From Saccharina japonica (Eukaryota > Sar > Phaeophyceae > Laminariales > Laminariaceae): DNA of 64,000 nt. Made by a program: the position numbers and the translations under genes. The stretch covers positions 310,001 through 374,000 of the forward strand of contig MEHQ01003705.1 of NCBI GenBank assembly GCA_008828725.1. Direction: 5' to 3'. Under the pieces are notes generated by a model. That model saw only the letters and a program-made list of their open reading frames with translations. It did no database searches and was not told the origin of the DNA. Of the stretch, positions 58,242 to 64,000 are shown piece by piece (positions within the stretch are counted from its first letter, which is position 1; each line of letters opens with the position of its first letter).

Positions 58242-59290
58242 GACCTTTGAAGGGCTACAAGGGATTTACTTCAAATAAGGGATATATAGCGACTAGGCTA
58301 ACAGTAACTTTGGTGTTACCAATCGTTTACGAGAGGTGTGAGCGCGCAGCAGTGCGGGTGGAACCATGCTGCTCGCGCCCGTGCCGTACGTGCCGTACGA
58401 CTCCTGGCATACCGTTTTGTATCTCCTCGCCTAAACCACGCGGTGGCTGGCCGTTTCTGTAATCCCCACAATGTTTTTTATCGTTGAGTTTTCGCCTTGA
58501 AAGTCCCACGAGAGCTCATTTTGTTCGTTTTTCATAAGAAACATGGGTTCTTTACGTAGAGAGGTCGAATCCGCTTTGGCACACATGGGCTGCATCCACG
58601 TACATACGTTACTGGGCAAGCTGCTCGGAATTGGAGTGGGATACTTTTTTCCACCAGTAGTATGAAAACATGTTATATTACAGTAGTAGAGGGGGTCGTA
58701 TTATCGTAGTGTTTGTTTTGCCGGAGCGACTACTCGATGCGACGAGATGTCGCGTTGATCGCCGTCGATTCAACGCGGGGGTAGTATGTATATACAGTAG
58801 CTCTGCATGAGAGTCTCCGGCTCATCGCACCAGAGATGCCTCCTTAATGCCAACCTGTATACGAGTTGAAGCGACGACGAAATGTTTCTGCAGTATTCAA
58901 GAGAGGTTTACTCCGTAGCGCACACCCCCTGTCTTGGACCGTATCATACCCCCCACTGTTTTCGTACTCGAATACGTACGATACGCAGCAAACAACACGT
59001 ACGTACGCACGCCCAGTTTTTGTAACAGTCTAGTATTAGTACTGCTGATGACTTGCTTTAGCACGCGCGATCGATTTATCAGACACACGCAGCTTGCAAA
59101 TATGCAAATATCAGGTTCGAGAAAAAAAATCGATATCACAGCTAAGATTGATGTCTTTTAAAAAAAACAAATAAGGGTCGAGAAAAAAAATCGACTTTTT
59201 GTCACAGCTGAGATGTATGATACCGGTGGGTCTTTTTTCATTTTTATTTTTAATGTGCCCGTATTTTTTTTTTCCCCATCTCATCAGCAG

Positions 59291-62200
59291 GTGTCCCTCG
59301 CGAGTCACACATCCCAGTTCCAGCAGCGACCGACGGCAGAGACAATGGCTGAGGTGAGAGGTCGTACCCCGTTTATAGGTGTAGTAAAAGTAGGTTATGG
59401 GCTATCTGCAAGACAGCTGGTACTACTGTACCTCGTACCCCGAAATACGGGAGTACCAGTATACTGGAGCACCAGTATACTGGAGTACCAGTATGCTGTA
59501 TAGGTGTAGTATAAGTAGGTTATGGGTTATGTGCAAGACAGCTGGTACTACTGTACCTCGTGCCCAGTATACTGGAGTACCAGTACACTGGAGTACCAGT
59601 ATACTGGAGAGTACACCAGTAAACAGCTGGTATTACTGTACCTCGTACCCCAAAATGCGGGAGTACCAGGATACTGGAATGCCAGCATAGTGAAGATTAA
59701 ACATGTACTTATCCATTAATATGAAGTTCAAAATGAATATTAAACATAGACAAGAAGCGTAAATAACATGAACACAAAACAGCAGTAACCCGTTTCGATG
59801 GCTGTGTAGCTGTGTACTCTTCCTTCTGGTAAAAAAAGAGTGCTCATTGCAGGTGAAAGGAGGTCTGCAGGAGTGCGAAACAGCAACAACAGCAGCCAAT
59901 TTTACATGATGAGCCCAAACATAAACATCAAAACACAAACATGAACAACACGAACCTTAAGACAAGATGAACCTAAGCCGCACGCTATGGTGGAGGTGCA
60001 TCATGTTTTTGCCTTAGAAGGGTGGTCACTTATCACTTGAGGAGCTCTATACCTCACCCCAAGAACTGATTTTTGTTTTTTGGAAGGAAATAAAAGTGCC
60101 TCGTACCCGATTAACAATCCCAGGGCCCACGCATAAAATAAAAAATATGGCGACACAAACATGAAATTCAGACGATTGTAGGTTATAGCCCTTTCATAAC
60201 TGCAAAACTTATCCCACACTAATTCCAAGTATATTTGTCCCCAAAATCGTGGGACCGGCTATTAACCCTTTTGGAACTGCAGTCCCGTTTTGGGGACAAT
60301 CCACACTAATTCTAAGTAATTTGTCCCAAAAACGGGACTCCAGTCCTAAGAGGGTTAAGGGGTTAAGGAGCCCCCCTCCCATCATCCAGAAAATGTTTCA
60401 GCCAAAAAAGAACGTACAGTAGTACCCCTATCGTACCACGCGTCCTAAACTTTAAGCACGAAAATGGTGACCCTTTTTGGTGAAAATGGTTACCCATTTT
60501 GTTGGAAATAGTGACCCATTTTGTTGAAAATGGTGACCCATTTTGTTGAAAAAGGTGACCCATTTTGTTGGAAATAGTGACCCATTTTTGGTGTCTTGTT
60601 TGTGTGCTCTTCTTTCGTGATGGAAGCAGTGCTCGGTGCTGGTGAAGGGTCTGCAGGAGTGCAAGCAGGAGGTGCTGGCTCTCTGCGCGGAGAAGCACTG
60701 CAACCCTATCCTTGTCCGCTTGGCGTGGCACGATGCCGGTAAGAAAAAGAGGTGGTGGTGTTGGTGGTAAAGGTGGTGCTGGTGGTGTTTTAAAGGTGGT
60801 GTTTTTGTGATGGTGGTGGTGTTGCCGTGTGGGTGGTTATCGTGTTGTCGCGGTGCTGATGGTTGTTGTGTTGATGGCGTTTGGTGGTGGCTTGTGTAGT
60901 TGATGTTGTGATTCGTGGTGGTGGTGTGGTTAGTGATGTCGGCGTTGGTAGTGCTGTCGTTGTCGATACTGGCGGTGGCTGTTGGGTGGTGGTGGTGGTG
61001 CTGTTGTTGTGGGGGATCGTAGTAAATAGGACCTACGGTCCACACAAAAACCTATATATTTATATATTTTCGCTAACAACATTTGGTCATATTTACTAGT
61101 GTTTACTATGGTCCCCCGTAGTAGTGGTAGTGTAGTTGTTATTGCTGGTGTTGGGGGTAGCTATGAAAAATATTGGCGTTGTTGTGGTGGTGTTGTTGCT
61201 GGTAGTGTGGCTCACTTACCAACTGTAGGGGTTGAACAGCGTAAAGTAAAAGACGGCGAGAGCGTGTTTCTCGTGAGTCTCTTGCTTACGAGAGAGCCGG
61301 TCTATAGTGTGAGGCTTACTACAGTAGATCGAATCGCCTTGTACATCTTCTTACTGCAATTTTCTTGTGTCTGTATAGTAGCGTGCGGCTATTTAGCAGT
61401 CGAATGGGGGCCTCGCGCCGTTGCTATTTATAACAATGTACAAACAGCAGGTGTCATTATCCACTTACACCGCCCTGCGCTGCGCCTTCATACGCGAAAT
61501 GAATGAATGCTCTTTTCCCAGGTACTTTCAACAAGGCCAGCTCGGAACCATGGCCGAGGTGAGACAATCGATGTTGCGTAATGAGGATGCAAGAAGTGAA
61601 CAGTACGCGAAGAGTAGGTGTGGACTAGGTACCAACCGTTTTATTTGTCGAAGCTGGGCCAAAAACCCGTGTAAACACTGCTACTGCTACCGCTACGACT
61701 GCATGCGATCACCAACGGTGTTTTTCGTTCTCTGCTTTTGGTTTCTTGCGAGACCAGGTGCGGAGGGGCTAACGGATCCATCCGGTTCGAGCCCGAGATC
61801 AACCATGGTGCCAACGCCGGCCTGTCGATCGCGCTGAAGCTTCTCCAGCCTATCAAGGACAAGCACCCCGAGGTTGGGTGGGCAGACCTCATCCAGCTCG
61901 CCTCCGCCGCGGCGATCGAGCAATGCGGTGAGTCTCCTTGCCGTAAAGAGCGTTTGAGTTCGTTCGTACACAGGGGTGATACTTTGTTTTTCAGCGCTCG
62001 ATTTTTTCCGGGACGGGGGTAAGGTTTTACCAATACGCACAGAGGGGGCGATTGTTTTATCAGCGCTCGATTTTTACAGGACAACGGGAAGTTTTTGTTT
62101 GTCAATGCTACTGTAAGAAGCGGGCTCTGGGGTCGTCGGCCAGCGCCTGCCTGTTGGTGTTCGTACTCGTAGGCGAGGTGGACGCCCATGTTTTTCTTCC

Positions 62201-63718
62201 CGCTCGTGTGGGTGGTGGTGGAGTGTACTGGTACGATGAGGTCGAGCGTACGAGATGGGCTGTTCCATAGGGGTGCCAATGCGGCGCAAAATGAGCCGTT
62301 TATGTTCAATAACCGACCGAATAACCGGTCGGAAAGGTCTCGCCCGAATAACCGATCGGAAAGCTCTCGACCGAATAACCGATCGGGAAGGTCTCGACCG
62401 AATAACCGATCGGAAAGCTCTCGACCGAATAACCGATCGGAAAGCTCTCGACCGAATAACCGATCGGAAAGTCTCGACCGAATAACCGATCGGAAATCTC
62501 TCGACCGAATAACCGATCGGAAATTCTCGACCGAATAACCGGTCGGAAAGGTCTCGGTTTCGATAGTTTCTCTTCAACTATCCGAAAACCGAAGACAATA
62601 TTCAGTCGGTTATCCGAAAACCGACCGAACCCACAAATGGGCTTCCGGTGATCAACTCTTGGAATGCATTTATCTGTAATTTGTTTTTCCACCGCATAAA
62701 AACGAAACGGTAAAAAAAAAGATGTTTCCCGCTGAAAACGCCCAATAAAATACCAAAACAAACAACGAACCGCGCAAACGTGCCCACTCAGCAAACCACC
62801 TACCAGATATCATAGACGGGCATGACGGGTTTGACTGGCCGATGTTCAGGATATGTTGGTTGTGATATGGATATCGAGTCGAAACCGTCGTAGACTTCTG
62901 AGGAGTTATATATGTATGATGGCTTTTATGATGTGGCGGGAAGGGACCGTCAGGTTGAGTGGTGGGATTTCATTCCCCCGCTTTTGGTGCGATGCGACGC
63001 AGCATCTGCCACTGTGATAAATAATATATTTCTGTGTTTTCTTCTTGAGCGGTGTGCTCTCCTCTTGATCGTCCTCGACTTATACCTGCTCGAGCCCGGA
63101 CACTTTTAATACGCTCCCGGACACTTCTAATAGGATATATGCTGAGCTCTGGCTAATTCGTGATCGTTCATGACACATGGAATAGGCGAACTAAAAAGCT
63201 GGTATTGGCCAGCTCGTACCGTGCGCTGCACGGCTCTATATATCCTCTTATTAAAAAAAATACCGCGCGATTTGAACTGCTCTCTTCTGAGCGGAGGCGT
63301 CGGAAATATTTCTTAGCGCCGACCGGACTACGTAATGTGATTCGAATGTTCTTCCCGCTAAATTACTTAATATCCTGACTACTGGTACATATTGTGTTTG
63401 TGTACATGTCTTTTCACGTTTTTTTTAACCTGACGGCTTAATTGGTTCCTATGTTTTTTTTCTCGCGTCTTTTCAACCTTTCTGCCGTACGTAAGACGGG
63501 TTTCGGTTTTGTTACTCGTATTTCTCCTGTTTTTTTTCACCGGACCCTCACCAGAAACGTATCTCATGTTTTTTTTGCTCTCGCGTTTTGGTTACGCAGG
63601 CGGGCCCGTGATCGACATGAAGTACGGCCGCAAGGACGCGACGACCCCGCAGTGCTGCGTGGATGAGGGAAACCTCCCCGCGGGTAACGCCCCCTTCCCC
63701 GACGCCGACACACCTCAG
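59291..63718 (+). CDS. APX: Ascorbate peroxidase (class I haem peroxidase), 5' part
   Basis: Exons: 59291-59353 (holds ATG 59345), 60630-60738, 61522-61558, 61758-61927, 63600-63718, then off the window. All GT-AG with matching phases; 166 codons. Marks: [13 protein letters not shown], the distal haem pocket with its Arg, Trp and His; [40 protein letters not shown]; then MKYGRKDA. This is the ascorbate peroxidase/cytochrome c peroxidase group, which reduces hydrogen peroxide. GANGSIRF and MKYGR favour ascorbate peroxidase, but the deciding residues and the proximal His lie beyond the window. If translation starts at 59345 the leader is only MAE, giving a cytosolic enzyme; exon 1 is also open upstream of it, so a targeting leader in another exon is possible. 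The exon 1 assignment is weaker than the rest. Confidence 0.9.
59395..59690 (+). repeat. Tandem repeat, AAGTAGGTTATGGG and AGTACCAGTATACTGG units
   Basis: AAGTAGGTTATGGG, GACAGCTGGTACTACTGTAC and CCAGTATACTGGAGTACCAG recur at 59390, 59512 and in part at 59625. The CCAGTATACTGG word is a perfect 12-base palindrome. In intron 1 of the peroxidase gene. Confidence 0.8.
59982..60443 (+). mobile_element. ACGC-TACGGTAGAGG inverted-repeat element with nested insertions
   Basis: Left ACGCTATGGTGGAGGTGCAT, right CCCCTATCGTACCACGCGT. Internal AAGGAAATAAAAGTG is kept. Two piggyBac-like pieces (about 60185-60265 and 60262-60357, sharing a TTAA) lie inside, as in the copy at 8414. Confidence 0.78.
60461..60595 (+). 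repeat. Tandem 22-bp array
   Basis: Six units of the GTGACCCATTTTGTTGAAAA type, ending about 35 bp before the peroxidase exon at 60630 and so overlapping where a branch point would be expected. Confidence 0.85.
60740..61005 (+). repeat. GGTGGT-rich interrupted triplet region
   Basis: GGTGGTG and GTTGTTG words directly after the donor of the 60630-60738 exon. His/Thr-rich frames on the minus strand are a by-product. Confidence 0.8.
61011..61120 (+). mobile_element. Short element with GGGGGACCATAGTAAATAGG-type ends
   Basis: GGGGGATCGTAGTAAATAGG at the left and GTTTACTATGGTCCCCCGTA at the right, in the second peroxidase intron. Confidence 0.8.
62317..62557 (+). repeat. 27-bp tandem array with CCGATCGG palindromes, nine units
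   Basis: Units start at 62317, 62344, 62371, 62398, 62425, 62452 (26 bp), 62478, 62505 (26 bp) and 62531. Each is CCGAATAACCGATCGG plus an AAAGCTCTCGA-like tail; the first and last have CCGGTCGG. An inverted piece (CGGTTATCCGAAAACCGACC) follows near 62608. Confidence 0.93.
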
Positions 63719-64000
63719 GTGATCCATGAAACCCCTGGGAGCTGAGCGAGACCGACCTACCGGTCGCGATTCTAGAACTCACAGCACAAAGTACAACCCA
63801 CACACTTTTGTATTGTGATTTCTTTTTTGGGGGGGGGGGTGAAAAGCGGTGTCGGACCAACCCCTACAGACCTTACCCTCATTTTTCATTGGTCAATATC
63901 TCTGTACCCTCATCCCACCTGGGAGTAATGCCATTTGGCACCCTTGTAATTATGTTCACCCATACCCACTACCAGGTACCAGGTATACATACGGTCTATT
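63719..64000. other. Window end, peroxidase intron
   Basis: The intron continues past the window. It has a G run (63829-63838), and ends with the palindromic word ACCAGGTACCAGGTAT also found at other sites. No further exon is seen. Confidence 0.6.

Larger units (their letters stand above)
55945..59290. other. Intergenic before ascorbate peroxidase
   Basis: No exon identified. It holds a GGGTACCC array (55985-56185), a degenerate CCCGA-family piece (56255-56400), a short inverted-repeat element (57203), a GATC-rich repeat (57640) and a piggyBac-like copy (58156). The first exon of the peroxidase may be hidden near its end. Confidence 0.55.

Noticed and set aside
60452-61045. 197-codon His/Thr-rich minus frame
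   Set aside because: It is the reverse of the 22-bp array, the peroxidase exon and GGT triplets.
61641-62309. 222-codon minus frame
   Set aside because: Shadow of the GC-rich peroxidase exon 61758-61927, whose plus-strand translation matches the family clearly.
62317-62557. CRISPR-like array
   Set aside because: Units are contiguous 27-bp repeats with no spacers, in a eukaryotic intron; it is a simple tandem array.

Overview
This window looks like nuclear DNA of a photosynthetic stramenopile, most likely a brown alga of the Ectocarpus type. The evidence is indirect: GT-AG introns of 0.2-7 kb carry most of the length, exons are short and GC-rich, CAG/CTG runs give long poly-Ala or poly-Leu reading frames, and the intergenic DNA is full of short inverted-repeat elements and homopolymers. 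I saw no prokaryotic operon structure, no viral or LTR element and no convincing tRNA or rRNA gene.

Four host genes can be read exon by exon with consistent splice phases. (1) A class 3 lipase on + (about 3060-12949, perhaps with a low-complexity 5' part from about 1010), with Ser, Asp and His of the triad visible. (2) A mitochondrial-carrier-family protein on - (23993-18691), resembling the peroxisomal nucleotide carriers, with very long loop insertions. (3) TOM40, the mitochondrial outer-membrane import channel, on + (30537-43165), recognisable in six exons down to the C-terminal beta-signal. (4) The 5' part of an ascorbate peroxidase (class I haem peroxidase) on + (59291 to 63718, running off the window). 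Two weaker candidates are a + strand exon at 24469-24931, divergent from the carrier, and an intronless basic/Ala-rich reading frame at 55540-55944. These are ordinary housekeeping functions and do not form a shared pathway.

Layout: 1-3048 repeats and a low-complexity reading frame; 3060-12949 lipase; 12950-18690 intergenic; 18691-23993 carrier; 23994-24468 short divergent spacer; 24469-24931 hypothetical exon; 24932-30536 repeats; 30537-43165 TOM40, whose fourth intron (7.2 kb) is packed with elements; 43166-55539 repeat-rich intergenic DNA; 55540-55944 hypothetical; 55945-59290 repeats; 59291-63718 ascorbate peroxidase.

The distinctive content is the set of small dispersed repeats. I can define by their ends: a PIF/Harbinger-like fold-back family (TWA target copies), a piggyBac-like TTAA family, a hAT-like element with a perfect 8-bp target copy, a family ending in GGGGGACCATAGTAAATAGG, a family ending in ACGCGTGCTACGGTAGAGG, a 498-bp fold-back element, a family ending in a long poly-C tract, and several families without clear termini (one GATC-rich). 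Several are nested in each other. The most notable gene-level oddity is an apparently exact 571-bp tandem duplication carrying the lipase catalytic-serine exon. I found no evidence for a wholly new molecular system.
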